Of a stretch of DNA of 64,000 bases, positions 17,327-26,293 are shown piece by piece (within the stretch, counting starts at the first letter, position 1; each line of letters starts with the position of its first letter). Source of the DNA: Bacteroidales bacterium (GTDB taxonomy: Bacteria; Bacteroidota; Bacteroidia; Bacteroidales; UBA932); contig SUYR01000005.1 in the NCBI GenBank assembly GCA_015060335.1, positions 1-64,000 of the forward strand, in the 5' to 3' direction. Below the pieces are notes generated by a model. It was not told the DNA's origin. It made no database searches and saw nothing but the letters and a program-made list of their open reading frames with translations. Position numbers and translations under genes: made by a program.

Positions 17327-18739
17327 ATGAGAAAGTTGATCTTAATATCTGTTGCAATGTCTCTTTCTGCGGCAGTCTTTGGACAAGAGTACAAGTCCGG
17401 AAGACCTGCTGAGGAGAACCGGCTTTTCACTTCTGCGGCGGTGGAGGCTAAAATCGATGAAATATCCGGGCTGCTCACAAATCAGAGACTGATATGGATG
17501 TTCAGGAATTGTTTCCCGAACACATTGGATACGACGGTGCATTTCAAGGGAGAGGATTCTGACGGTTTGTACGACACGTTTGTATATACCGGTGACATCC
17601 ATGCCATGTGGCTCAGGGATTCGGGAGCACAGGTCTGGCCTTATATCCAGCTTGCTCCAGAGGATGAACATCTGCGCAACATGCTTGCAGGAGTTATCAA
17701 CCGCCAGTTCAAGCTTATCAATATCGATCCTTATGCAAATGCATTCAATGATGGACCGACTGGAGGAGAGTGGCAGAGTGATATGACCGAGATGAAACTT
17801 GAAGTGCACGAACGCAAATGGGAAATTGATTCACACTGCTATCCTGTCAGGCTGGCGTATCATTATTGGCAGACCACCGGCGATGAATCCATATTCGGAC
17901 CAGTATGGCAGGAAGCAATAAGGAATATCCTCAGGACCCTTAAGGAACAGCAGAGGAAAGATGACCTCGGCCCATATAGATTCCTCAGGAAGACAGATCG
18001 CCAGTTGGATACCAAATGCTGTATGGGATGGGGAAATCCGGTCAATCCGGTCGGACTCATCGTGTCTTCATTCCGTCCGTCTGACGATGCCACTACATTC
18101 GATTTTCTTGTTCCGTCAAACTTCTTTGCCGTCACATCATTAAGGAAGGCTGCAGAGATATTGATGAAGGTCAATAATGACGGACAGACGGCATCAGAGT
18201 GCCTGGAACTTGCCGACGAGGTAGAGGCGGCTCTTAAGAAACATGCTGTAGTGAAGCATCCGAAGTACGGAAAGATATATGCTTTCGAAGTGGACGGTTT
18301 CGGTAACAGGTTCCTTATGGATGATGCAAATGTGCCAAGCCTGCTTGCTATGGCGTATCTGGGAGATGTTCCGTTGAATGACAAGATATATCAGAATACA
18401 CGCAGATTCGTATGGAGTGAAGATAATCCGTATTTCTTCAGGGGCTCGAAGGGAGAAGGCATAGGAGGTCCTCATATAGGATATGATATGGCCTGGCCTA
18501 TGAGTATCATGATGAAGGCATTTACATCACAGGATGATGCCGAGATCAAGGAATGTATCGAAATGCTCATGACCACCGATGCCGGCACTGGTTTCATGCA
18601 CGAGTCCTTCAATGTAAATAATCCTGACGACTATACACGTCCATGGTTTGCCTGGCAGAATACTCTCTTTGGAGAACTGATCATAAAACTTGTAAATGAC
18701 GGAAAACTCGACGTGCTGAATTCAATAGAAATAAAATAA
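17327..18739 (+). CDS. GH125 family exo-alpha-1,6-mannosidase
   Basis: GH125 enzymes release mannose from alpha-1,6-linked chains. The 470-residue protein has a type I signal peptide (about 1-20, cleaving after VFG), so it should be soluble in the periplasm. Family signatures include YTGDIHAMWLRDSGAQVWPY (about 85-104), DGPTGGEWQSDMTE (about 142), GWGNPVNPVGLIVSSFRPSD (about 235) and FVWSEDNPYFFRG (about 363). It is the last gene of the mannan operon, 7 bp after GH92. It completes the set GH76 (backbone, endo), GH92 (branches) and GH125 (backbone, exo). Confidence 0.93.
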   Translation: MRKLILISVAMSLSAAVFGQEYKSGRPAEENRLFTSAAVEAKIDEISGLLTNQRLIWMFRNCFPNTLDTTVHFKGEDSDGLYDTFVYTGDIHAMWLRDSGAQVWPYIQLAPEDEHLRNMLAGVINRQFKLINIDPYANAFNDGPTGGEWQSDMTEMKLEVHERKWEIDSHCYPVRLAYHYWQTTGDESIFGPVWQEAIRNILRTLKEQQRKDDLGPYRFLRKTDRQLDTKCCMGWGNPVNPVGLIVSSFRPSDDATTFDFLVPSNFFAVTSLRKAAEILMKVNNDGQTASECLELADEVEAALKKHAVVKHPKYGKIYAFEVDGFGNRFLMDDANVPSLLAMAYLGDVPLNDKIYQNTRRFVWSEDNPYFFRGSKGEGIGGPHIGYDMAWPMSIMMKAFTSQDDAEIKECIEMLMTTDAGTGFMHESFNVNNPDDYTRPWFAWQNTLFGELIIKLVNDGKLDVLNSIEIK

Positions 18740-18758
18740 GACAGCGGATATATTTGAG

Positions 18759-18862
18759 AGAAACGAAGTGACAGTCTGTTACAAGGCGGCATTGGCTCCC
18801 GAAAATGGAGGGCACCCACGTAGTGGGGAGGACCGCCGGTGACAGACTGTCACTTCGTTTCT
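18759..18862. terminator. Long nested inverted repeat between convergent operons
   Basis: Perfect 21-bp inverted arms lie at 18759-18779 and 18842-18862, with about 62 nt between them that are themselves structured (GGCGG pairing with CCGCC, and smaller stems). The element begins 20 nt after the GH125 stop and ends 16 nt before the GH2 stop, so it probably ends transcription from both sides. The arm core GTGACAGTCTGT resembles the simple hairpin at 52801-52831 (GTGACGGTCTGT). This suggests the long form is that terminator type with an insertion in its loop. Confidence 0.7.
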
Positions 18863-18877
18863 GTAATTTAGTTGATG

Positions 18878-20797
18878 TTATCTTTTGGCCGGCATGGACT
18901 TGATTACAGCCTGGTTGCCTTTCGCGATGCGAGGCATATCCATCTTGATGACCTTGCGGTCGTATGTCATGAGTCCGTTGACCTCACCCTCTACGTCGGT
19001 AGTCTGAGTATATACCGCAGCTGCACAGCCTGTTCCGACAAATACCTTGAGCATCTCAAGGAATCTCTCATACTGAGCCATCACTTCCTCAACGTCATTT
19101 TTGTTGCCGCCATATCCCCATTTGTGGCCGATGTTCCAAGTGTGTCCTTCCACCGGAAGACCGATTCCGCCGTATTCTCCGAGAACGTTCACAAACTTGC
19201 GCTCGAATACGTTCATTGCAGGACAAGGGTAGTGGTGCACGTCAAGGATGTCGCCGAATCCCTCTTCGCCTTCCGAGAAATCGAAGTTTCCGCCTGATGC
19301 ACAGTTGATAAGGCGGGTAGGGTCGAGCTTTCTGGTAAGTCTTACGGCAGCAGGAGTATCGAACTGCCCCCAGGCCTCATTGAACGGTACCCATACCACG
19401 ATACACTGGAAGTTCTTCAGCGAGTTGATGATATTTGTCCATTCTCTGTAATAGTTCTCCTTCCATTCCTGCGGGATGTCGCAGTCTGTTCCGCCGAGGA
19501 TGCTGTCTCCAGACCATCTGTTGGAAACGGCCTTGCGTACCTGCTCGGATCTTGCAGGCATCTGGTTGCGGTCGTGGTCACCGATGCTCGGCATGTCCTG
19601 CCATACCATGATTCCGTGAACGTCACAGTAGTAGTACCAGCGTGCAGGTTCAACCTTGATATGCTTTCTGATCATGTTGAAGCCCATTTCCTTAGTCTTG
19701 ACGATGTCGAATTCAAGCGCCTCATCAGAAGGAGCGGTATAGAGTCCGTCCGGCCACCAGCCCTGATCCAGAGGTCCGAAATGGAAGAGAGCCTCATTGT
19801 TGAGGGCCATTCTCTTGTATGCATTCAGAGTGTTGTCGTTTACGATGGAGATCTTACGCATTGCAGTATATCCTTCCACGCTGTCCACAACCTTTCCCTT
19901 TCGCTCGATCGAGATGCGTATTCCGTACAGATATGGCGAATCAGGCGACCATGTCTTCACCTGAGGAATATTTACAACAGCTTTGCCGTCTGCCACCACA
20001 GCTTCGGCTACAACAGTCTGAGAAGGCTTCTCTGCCGAATATCCTTCGCCACCCTCGAGAACTGCAACTTTCACCACGTCACCCTCAGCAGCTGTTGAAG
20101 CTACGTCAAATGTCATTGTGCCGTTGTCGATGTCGCTTACCACATAGTAATTGTCGATATGTGCAGGAGCTACCGGCTCAAGCCATACTGTCTGCCAGAT
20201 ACCGGTCACTGGAGTGTACCATATACCCCTCTTGATAAGGCACTGTTTTCCTCTTGGCTGGAAGCTGTCATCAGTAGCATCCAGGACCTTCACCTTGAGA
20301 TTCTGCTTTCCTGATTTCTTGAGATAAGGAGTGATGTCGAACGCAAATCCGTCATAACCGCCCTTGTGCTCTCCCACAAGTGTTCCGTTTACATATACTG
20401 TAGCATGCCAGTCCACAGCATCGAAATTCAGCTTCACGTTCTTACCCTTCCACTTCTTAGGAACGGTGAATTCCCTTTCATACCAAAGCGCCTCATTTTT
20501 CTTCAGCTCCCTGCCTACGCCGGAAAGCGAAGATTCGATTGCGAAAGGAACGAGAATCCTGCCTTCTGCAGCGAACGCATCTTCAGCGGCATCAGTGACT
20601 CCATAATTCCATAGTCCGTTGAGGTTCATCCATTCCGCGCGTACCATCTGTGGACGAGGGTATGCAGGGAGCGGATTGGCCGGGTCGATCTGCTCTCCCC
20701 AGCTTGACTTGATGTTGTTTCCGGCAGGTGCCCATTCCTGAGCGAACCCGGCGGTCACCATCAATGCCAGAATGATTGAAACAAATGTCTTCTTCAT
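18878..20797 (-). CDS. GH2 family glycosidase
   Basis: GH2 enzymes are retaining exo-beta-glycosidases (galactosidase, mannosidase, glucuronidase and others). The 639-residue protein has a type I signal peptide (about 1-20). A jelly-roll sugar-binding domain (about 45-195), an Ig-like domain (about 195-305) and a TIM barrel (about 305-620) follow. The acid/base is Glu474 in FNEAWGQ and the nucleophile is Glu541 in LGEYGG. It has no extra C-terminal domains, so it is one of the short GH2 proteins. The specificity cannot be read from these motifs. It is the last gene of the nine-gene minus-strand operon, 22 bp after 20820-23222. Confidence 0.88.
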   Translation of the reverse strand: MKKTFVSIILALMVTAGFAQEWAPAGNNIKSSWGEQIDPANPLPAYPRPQMVRAEWMNLNGLWNYGVTDAAEDAFAAEGRILVPFAIESSLSGVGRELKKNEALWYEREFTVPKKWKGKNVKLNFDAVDWHATVYVNGTLVGEHKGGYDGFAFDITPYLKKSGKQNLKVKVLDATDDSFQPRGKQCLIKRGIWYTPVTGIWQTVWLEPVAPAHIDNYYVVSDIDNGTMTFDVASTAAEGDVVKVAVLEGGEGYSAEKPSQTVVAEAVVADGKAVVNIPQVKTWSPDSPYLYGIRISIERKGKVVDSVEGYTAMRKISIVNDNTLNAYKRMALNNEALFHFGPLDQGWWPDGLYTAPSDEALEFDIVKTKEMGFNMIRKHIKVEPARWYYYCDVHGIMVWQDMPSIGDHDRNQMPARSEQVRKAVSNRWSGDSILGGTDCDIPQEWKENYYREWTNIINSLKNFQCIVVWVPFNEAWGQFDTPAAVRLTRKLDPTRLINCASGGNFDFSEGEEGFGDILDVHHYPCPAMNVFERKFVNVLGEYGGIGLPVEGHTWNIGHKWGYGGNKNDVEEVMAQYERFLEMLKVFVGTGCAAAVYTQTTDVEGEVNGLMTYDRKVIKMDMPRIAKGNQAVIKSMPAKR

Positions 20798-20819
20798 CTG
20801 ATTTTTTCTTTTAGTGTTA

Positions 20820-23222
20820 TTATCTGATCTCTATAGGTTTTCCGTCATATCTGTGGCATCTGCCGTTTATACGGACCTTTCTGAGTCCTTCCACAGGAGG
20901 AAGGTGGAGAATTACCGACTCCGGTTTCTGTCTCCATTTTCCGTCGAACCTCACCTCCAATGTCCTGCCCTCATCGACAAGACCGAATTCGAGGTCAACA
21001 GGACCGTATTCAGTTGGCATGTTTGCAAATATAGTAAATTCCTTGTCGGAAACCCAAGCGAGAGGACATAATCTCAGTAGATGAAGTACTCCCGGCTCAA
21101 TGGCTTCGTCTATTACGGCAAGTTTTGCAAGATATGCCGCGAGAGGAGCCACAAAAAGGTTGCCCTGGATACCATGACGGTGTTCGCATGAGATATAGGT
21201 GTTCTGCGACATACCTCCGGTAAAGAGGCTGTACATACCTTCGAGATATTTCACCCTTTCACCTTTCTGCCATGAGTGGAATATGTTGAAACTGTAGCAA
21301 GGCTCGCATGTGGATATCTCATGCTGGAGGGAAGGTCTCCAGATGCAGTTATACACAGGTGTGAAATACTTTCCGTTAGGGCCATGCCTGAAATAGTCCA
21401 CGAGGTCTGACATTACAGGGTCGTCAGCGTCCATCAGACCTGCCCACACCAGCACCAGAGGACCGGTGTCAAGGTAGAATGCCTCTGAGAATACATGGAA
21501 AGGCATAGGGCCGGATGACATGGTGGTCGGTGGCATATATCTTACCTTGCCTTCGGAATCGGTCCACTTAGGACCTTCTTCGGCGATGCGGTGATATTCT
21601 CTGCTGAATATTTCCTTTGTCTGCTCTGCCAGATGGTTGAATTCCTCATAGCGCGGATGACCCACCCACTTCAGGAGTTTCACTGCGGAGGTGAGACCCT
21701 TGTAGTTCCATGCAATGTTCCATACAGCCTGGGTCGATATTCCGTCATCGGATGCGACTCCCGGAGGAAGAAGGCCTTCGATTCCTCCATGACCGGTGAC
21801 AGCGCACATGTCCTTGATGAAATCACAGGCGGCCACTATGGATTCCGTCCAGTGGTCGGCATGTTCCCTGTTGCCGCTCAAAAGGCAACTTGTGGCGACC
21901 TGGTGAAGTATCGCTCCATGGTCGGACAGCCAGTCATATGATGTCAGGGTCCTTGGCGCTCCGTAGTAGCCCGGATGCACGGGATACAGTGCTCCCGGAG
22001 CCTTGATGGATCCCTGATTGAGACGGAATATCTCGGAATTGAGCATGGTCAGGTCGTGATATCCGTATTGGTCGGCGAGCATATGGCTGACAGTTGATGT
22101 AGGAGTAGGCCAGAGGCAGTCATAGCCCCATGCTCCGGTGAGATATGAGTGCTGTCCTGTCTTGTGGTCAAGTTCGGAGACAACAGGAGCAAACTTAAGG
22201 TTTCTTTCGATGGCCTCTTCGATATACTTTTCCGGTATGTTTATGCGTGCAGCGGTCTGAGGTCTCTGTGCCCAATATCTGTCAGATTCCTCCAGAGCGC
22301 CATTGTAGGTAAGTTCTGCCTCTTTGAGGAAGGCGTCCTTTTCCTGAGGCATCAAAGGGACCAGTACGTCGATATGGTCTCCTTCGCAGGCCTTGAGGTT
22401 GATGCGCAGTCCATATACTCCCTCATATTGCTTGAAGAAGGTCACACGGTCCTTGTCTGCGCTCATCACACCTGCTCTGACCTTGCCGTCAGGTTCTGTT
22501 ATCAGAATCATGTCAGATTCTTCGAGGACTGTCGCCTCCAGCGGGTTGTGATATGCGGCGAGTGCCGGATTTACGGTTATCTTGAATGAAGGCTCGCTGC
22601 TTCTCGGGTCGTAGCATTCTGCATCATGTTCATAATAGGAACCGCAGAGCCTTAGGTTCACAGCCTGGCTTTCAGGATGACGCATCGGGTCGACATAGTC
22701 CACCCTTATCCTCATCCATGCGTAGAGCGGTTCCAGACCATGTTTCACATCTGCACAACCCTCCTGATGCGCGAATACTTCCTGACGGATGAATACTCCG
22801 CTCTGGATGCGGTGTTCCGTCCACAGGACAGGAGTCTCATGTGAGTTGTTCCATCCCTGTATGCCGTGACCGTAGTCGATTTCCCGGACATTCATACGAT
22901 GCGGAGGCAAAGGCGGTACGTCACCGTAGAGCGTGGTGTGCAGTTGGACCAGGAAATCATTGCCGACGAACTCGCGGGAATTAGGACGTGGACCCATAAG
23001 CCCATGTGACGGATCTATTATCAGAGCGCCATTGTACAGGACCACATAGCGGTTGTAATTGCTTTTCCAGCCGATAGGTGTCCAGACATTCGTTTCTTCG
23101 TCCCACCATGTCTTGGCTGTTTCGACAGACGGCTCAACCTCTCTCGGATGTGTCTGCGAATAACATACGGCAGACACTAGCAGGAGGATGGAGATCATCC
23201 CTGCTGACAATGTTCTGTTCAT
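20820..23222 (-). CDS. Putative six-hairpin ((alpha/alpha)6) glycoside hydrolase, family not assigned
   Basis: The 800-residue exported protein has a type I signal peptide (about 1-22, SAVCYSQ; not a good lipobox). The N-terminal half (about 30-330) is beta-rich and looks like the super-sandwich that precedes many (alpha/alpha)6 glycosidases. The middle (about 345-690) is helical, with GAWGYDCLWPTPTSTVSHML, SYDWLSDHGAILHQVATSCL and STQAVWNIAWNYKGLTSAVK, a pattern like MGH1/trehalase/GH63-type clans. A short beta domain closes it. Asp and Glu residues in these helices could be catalytic, but none can be named with confidence. Its neighbours (GH2, phosphodiester-glycosidase-like) point to glycan breakdown in the periplasm. 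Confidence 0.6.
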   Translation of the reverse strand: MNRTLSAGMISILLLVSAVCYSQTHPREVEPSVETAKTWWDEETNVWTPIGWKSNYNRYVVLYNGALIIDPSHGLMGPRPNSREFVGNDFLVQLHTTLYGDVPPLPPHRMNVREIDYGHGIQGWNNSHETPVLWTEHRIQSGVFIRQEVFAHQEGCADVKHGLEPLYAWMRIRVDYVDPMRHPESQAVNLRLCGSYYEHDAECYDPRSSEPSFKITVNPALAAYHNPLEATVLEESDMILITEPDGKVRAGVMSADKDRVTFFKQYEGVYGLRINLKACEGDHIDVLVPLMPQEKDAFLKEAELTYNGALEESDRYWAQRPQTAARINIPEKYIEEAIERNLKFAPVVSELDHKTGQHSYLTGAWGYDCLWPTPTSTVSHMLADQYGYHDLTMLNSEIFRLNQGSIKAPGALYPVHPGYYGAPRTLTSYDWLSDHGAILHQVATSCLLSGNREHADHWTESIVAACDFIKDMCAVTGHGGIEGLLPPGVASDDGISTQAVWNIAWNYKGLTSAVKLLKWVGHPRYEEFNHLAEQTKEIFSREYHRIAEEGPKWTDSEGKVRYMPPTTMSSGPMPFHVFSEAFYLDTGPLVLVWAGLMDADDPVMSDLVDYFRHGPNGKYFTPVYNCIWRPSLQHEISTCEPCYSFNIFHSWQKGERVKYLEGMYSLFTGGMSQNTYISCEHRHGIQGNLFVAPLAAYLAKLAVIDEAIEPGVLHLLRLCPLAWVSDKEFTIFANMPTEYGPVDLEFGLVDEGRTLEVRFDGKWRQKPESVILHLPPVEGLRKVRINGRCHRYDGKPIEIR

Positions 23223-23241
23223 GATTATCAGATATTTGCGC

Positions 23242-24423
23242 TTATTGTTTTCTTATCAGTGCGATACCGTTGGCAACATCTTCAAGCGCAGACTTGTTTA
23301 CGGCCTGCAGTCTGCCGTGAGTGAAACTTACAAGCGAAGCCGATCCGCCATCGGACAGTGCTACTGCATGACCTACTCCAAGAGGCAGAAGTATGTCAAT
23401 GGACTCTTCAAGAGTGACACCGGTGCTTTCCCCTTCGTCCAGAGACTGGATGCAGGCGAAGTACAGTTTCTTCAGGTCGAACGAGTCCATTCCGGCAAAA
23501 CTTCTGCTTGTGAACGATCCGTCGGAGTCCATTCCTGCCACCATTCCTCCGTTTTCTATGATGAGACTTCTGGCGCCGATTGCATTTGTGAGTTTGCTCT
23601 CTACGATGAAGAAGTCCTCATTGTCACCGATGGAAAGTCTTCCGTCGTTTCTGATTCCGAAAAAATATCTGGAGTCCATGATGTTGAGTATCTCTCCCTC
23701 TCTGAGGACGATTCCGTCAGGTTTGCCTGTGAACTGGTCGAATGTGTCTCCGTTGATGGCACAGAGGACTTCATATCCCTCGACTTCCAGTGCAGTAGCC
23801 TGGTCCATTATGTTCTGAAGGCCCCAGTTGCTTTTGTTGTCAGGCATGAGGGTATGCAGTGTGAGCGAACCGTCTGCCATGTCCGCCTCCAACAGGCACA
23901 GTCTCAGTTTTCTGCTGTCTTCCATAGTGAAGTCGACGACGGATTGCCTGATGTTGTCGGTAATCCATGTCTCCTTCTCTGCATCGATGCTCAAGGACAG
24001 ACCTGTCTTGTGGACAAGTCTGACTGCGGTCTGGGTCTGACAGTCCGTTTCCTGTTCCAGAGTTACGGTGTATTCCTTTATGCCGGCATCTGAATGGACT
24101 TCATATGTCACAGGTGCAGAGAAGTCGTTGAGGGTGACTCCGCTCTTCTGCTTCACTCCGTTGACATATATGCCGTTGTGGTCATGGTTGGTGACAAAAT
24201 ACATTGCCATTGCCGTAATGTCCACACTGGCCGGAAGAGGTTCGGCATTTCTGATTTCTCCGGTAATCTGGTTGATCTCACATTCGACAGCACCTATGCG
24301 TGTATAAGGTTCTGTCGGACTGAAATAGATGAAATGGCTGTCTTCCATAGCATCTCTGCTGCAGGAAATCAATCCCAGCAGCAGGATGCATGATAAAACG
24401 TTATTTCTGTTGATGAATTTCAT
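23242..24423 (-). CDS. Phosphodiester glycosidase (NAGPA-domain) lipoprotein
   Basis: The 393-residue protein has a lipobox (Cys21, LISCS). The N-terminal part (about 25-120) resembles beta-sandwich domains found in Bacteroidota lipoproteins. From about 140 it follows the NAGPA fold, with AINGDTFDQFTGKPDGIVLR, RSLIIENGGMV, ALSDGGSASLV and the closing DVANGIALI. The namesake human enzyme removes GlcNAc from GlcNAc-alpha-phosphomannose. Bacterial relatives act on phosphodiester-linked sugars, including teichoic acid. In this PUL it may remove a phosphate-linked sugar from the incoming glycan. The exact substrate is unknown, and a non-catalytic role cannot be excluded. Confidence 0.8.
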   Translation of the reverse strand: MKFINRNNVLSCILLLGLISCSRDAMEDSHFIYFSPTEPYTRIGAVECEINQITGEIRNAEPLPASVDITAMAMYFVTNHDHNGIYVNGVKQKSGVTLNDFSAPVTYEVHSDAGIKEYTVTLEQETDCQTQTAVRLVHKTGLSLSIDAEKETWITDNIRQSVVDFTMEDSRKLRLCLLEADMADGSLTLHTLMPDNKSNWGLQNIMDQATALEVEGYEVLCAINGDTFDQFTGKPDGIVLREGEILNIMDSRYFFGIRNDGRLSIGDNEDFFIVESKLTNAIGARSLIIENGGMVAGMDSDGSFTSRSFAGMDSFDLKKLYFACIQSLDEGESTGVTLEESIDILLPLGVGHAVALSDGGSASLVSFTHGRLQAVNKSALEDVANGIALIRKQ

Positions 24424-24441
24424 GTTAGTCAGGATTAGAGG

Positions 24442-26265
24442 TTATTCTACATCCCAGGAATCTTCAAGGTTAAATTCGTATCTGTGCAGATTTCCGTTGG
24501 TGTCACGTGCGAGAATGGCCTTTCCCCAAGGAATCACGTGGGTGTACTTGTTCCAGCCGCTTCCGATCTGCTTAGGAGTGATGCTGTATGTCATGGTGGC
24601 AGCATCCCAGGTGTGGAGCCACATCTTTCCGTCGTTGTCTATACATACAAGGTCATATCCGTAGCAGAATGTCTTGCTGCTGTATCCGGCGAAATTGAAG
24701 CCTGTTGTATATGCGTGTACAAATGCTCCATCCTTACTTACAAGTCTTGCCTTGTCGTCAAGTTTGTAGAACAGGAGTTGACCGTCGCCGAGGAAACCGA
24801 GGATTCCGTCAGGATGTCCTGTTCTTACAGGCCAGTATGTACCTGCGGAACCGACAATCACGCCTTCGTTGACACCGTCACAGATGCCGTCCCATGCCGG
24901 AAGGGTGGACGCATCGTCACCGCAGTTGTACACAGCCCATGTATCATACATGTTTCCGAAATGCAGGTAGTTGCCTGGACCTTTGGCAAGCCAGAGAGTA
25001 ACGTAAGAGGACCAGTCGGCCTTCTGCTCTGCAGCAGCGAATGTTCCGTCAGAGTTATATGCCATGCGGTAGATGAGAAGGTCCTTGCCTCTGATAATAA
25101 GACATTTCTCATTGTAAGGGATGATCTCGTTTGCTTCCATCACGCCTTCAGCGACAACAGTGAAAGGTTTCGGTACAGGTACTTCGTCGCCAGGCTTATA
25201 GCCAGGAGTCATCACCCACACTTCACCTTTTTCGTAACTGAAATATACGTCGAATGTGCCGACTTCGCCCTCAAGTGTGATGTTCTCGGCATTTGCACCG
25301 TTGTTATTCTTCGAATCGGTCGAAGTCAGAACGCTTATTACGCTGTTAGTCTTGCCTTTTGGAGCGCCGGGAGCAACTCCATATGTGCTGTTGTCAGCCC
25401 AGTTGCCGTTTGCGCGGACCTTGAAATCAAACTTTGCAAATTCCACATTCTTCGCAACAAACCATTCGCCTTCCTTAGTCAACGCTATCTCGCTGCTCCA
25501 GGCATTGTCCTTGAACTCTCCCATGATTCCCCAAGTGAAGGTAGAAGGGTCTACAACAGGTTCTGTAGCATCTGCAGGAGTCTTGCCCTGAGTCATTACA
25601 TAGTATTTATCGAGTGCCTTTGCAAGATATACATCGTATGTTCCCGGTTTGTTTACAGTTATGTTGGAACCTCCGGCGTTCTGAATGGTATCAGGGTCAA
25701 TGACACCGTCTCCACCTATTGCTCCGTCCCAGGATTTGCTCTTGACGAACTTGAACTCAACGGATGACTCAACGGTGAGACCTTCGTATACGAAATAGTT
25801 CTCATCAAGCACGATGAGGCTCAGACCGCCTTTTTCATCCCAACTGTTGAATGTACCTACAAGGCTCCATTCGGAAACTTCCGGTTGAGGTTTCTCAGGC
25901 TCAGGCTCCTGTTCTGCCTCCTTTGCCTTCTGAGTCACCTTGACTGTCTTCTGGAGTTCGCCGGCAGAGATTATGACGGTAGCCTCTCTTGCCTGTTCTG
26001 CAGGATTATCTCCCGCCGAAATCTTCACTGCAACCGCATTCTCGGAGCCTTCTCCACTTGAAGGGTCGATTGAGAGCCAGTCTGCTTGTGAAGAGGCGGT
26101 CCACTCCACATTTGATGTCACATTGACAGTGGCTTTACCGTCTTTTGCTTCAACGGATACCTCACTCTTGTCAACATTGAGTTCAGGATTGACCACCTGC
26201 TGTTCAGGTGTACATGCGATGGCTGCCAGAGTCAGCATGCCGATCAATAGTCTTCTTGTTTTCAT
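24442..26265 (-). CDS. Surface lipoprotein: BACON, two SusE-like modules and a tachylectin-like propeller
   Basis: The 607-residue lipoprotein (Cys18, AIACTPEQ) starts with a BACON domain (about 28-115: VDKSEVSVEAKDG, NVEWTASSQADWLSI). An acidic, proline-rich linker (about 115-133) follows, then two SusE/F-type binding modules (about 135-225 with LVGTFNSWDEKGG, and about 240-350 with GIMGEFKDNAW). The C-terminal part (about 365-607) has repeated blade motifs such as KGPGNYLHFGNMYDTW, GYDLVCIDNDGKMWLHT and IGSGWNKYTHVIPWGKAILA. These are typical of tachylectin/FG-GAP-like five- or six-bladed propellers. The same propeller ends the neighbouring protein 26294-27511. It is probably a surface glycan-binding protein of this PUL. 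Confidence 0.78.
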   Translation of the reverse strand: MKTRRLLIGMLTLAAIACTPEQQVVNPELNVDKSEVSVEAKDGKATVNVTSNVEWTASSQADWLSIDPSSGEGSENAVAVKISAGDNPAEQAREATVIISAGELQKTVKVTQKAKEAEQEPEPEKPQPEVSEWSLVGTFNSWDEKGGLSLIVLDENYFVYEGLTVESSVEFKFVKSKSWDGAIGGDGVIDPDTIQNAGGSNITVNKPGTYDVYLAKALDKYYVMTQGKTPADATEPVVDPSTFTWGIMGEFKDNAWSSEIALTKEGEWFVAKNVEFAKFDFKVRANGNWADNSTYGVAPGAPKGKTNSVISVLTSTDSKNNNGANAENITLEGEVGTFDVYFSYEKGEVWVMTPGYKPGDEVPVPKPFTVVAEGVMEANEIIPYNEKCLIIRGKDLLIYRMAYNSDGTFAAAEQKADWSSYVTLWLAKGPGNYLHFGNMYDTWAVYNCGDDASTLPAWDGICDGVNEGVIVGSAGTYWPVRTGHPDGILGFLGDGQLLFYKLDDKARLVSKDGAFVHAYTTGFNFAGYSSKTFCYGYDLVCIDNDGKMWLHTWDAATMTYSITPKQIGSGWNKYTHVIPWGKAILARDTNGNLHRYEFNLEDSWDVE

Positions 26266-26293
26266 GGTATTATGGATTATGTGTTAGTTACTG

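Noticed and set aside
23188..24093. 301-codon open frame antisense to the NAGPA gene
   Set aside because: Its translation shows no family motif, and the minus strand has a clear gene with a lipobox.
24484..25767. 427-codon open frame antisense to the BACON/SusE-propeller gene
   Set aside because: The product is Cys- and Val-rich without any recognisable domain, and the opposite strand encodes a convincing lipoprotein. It is a codon-bias shadow.
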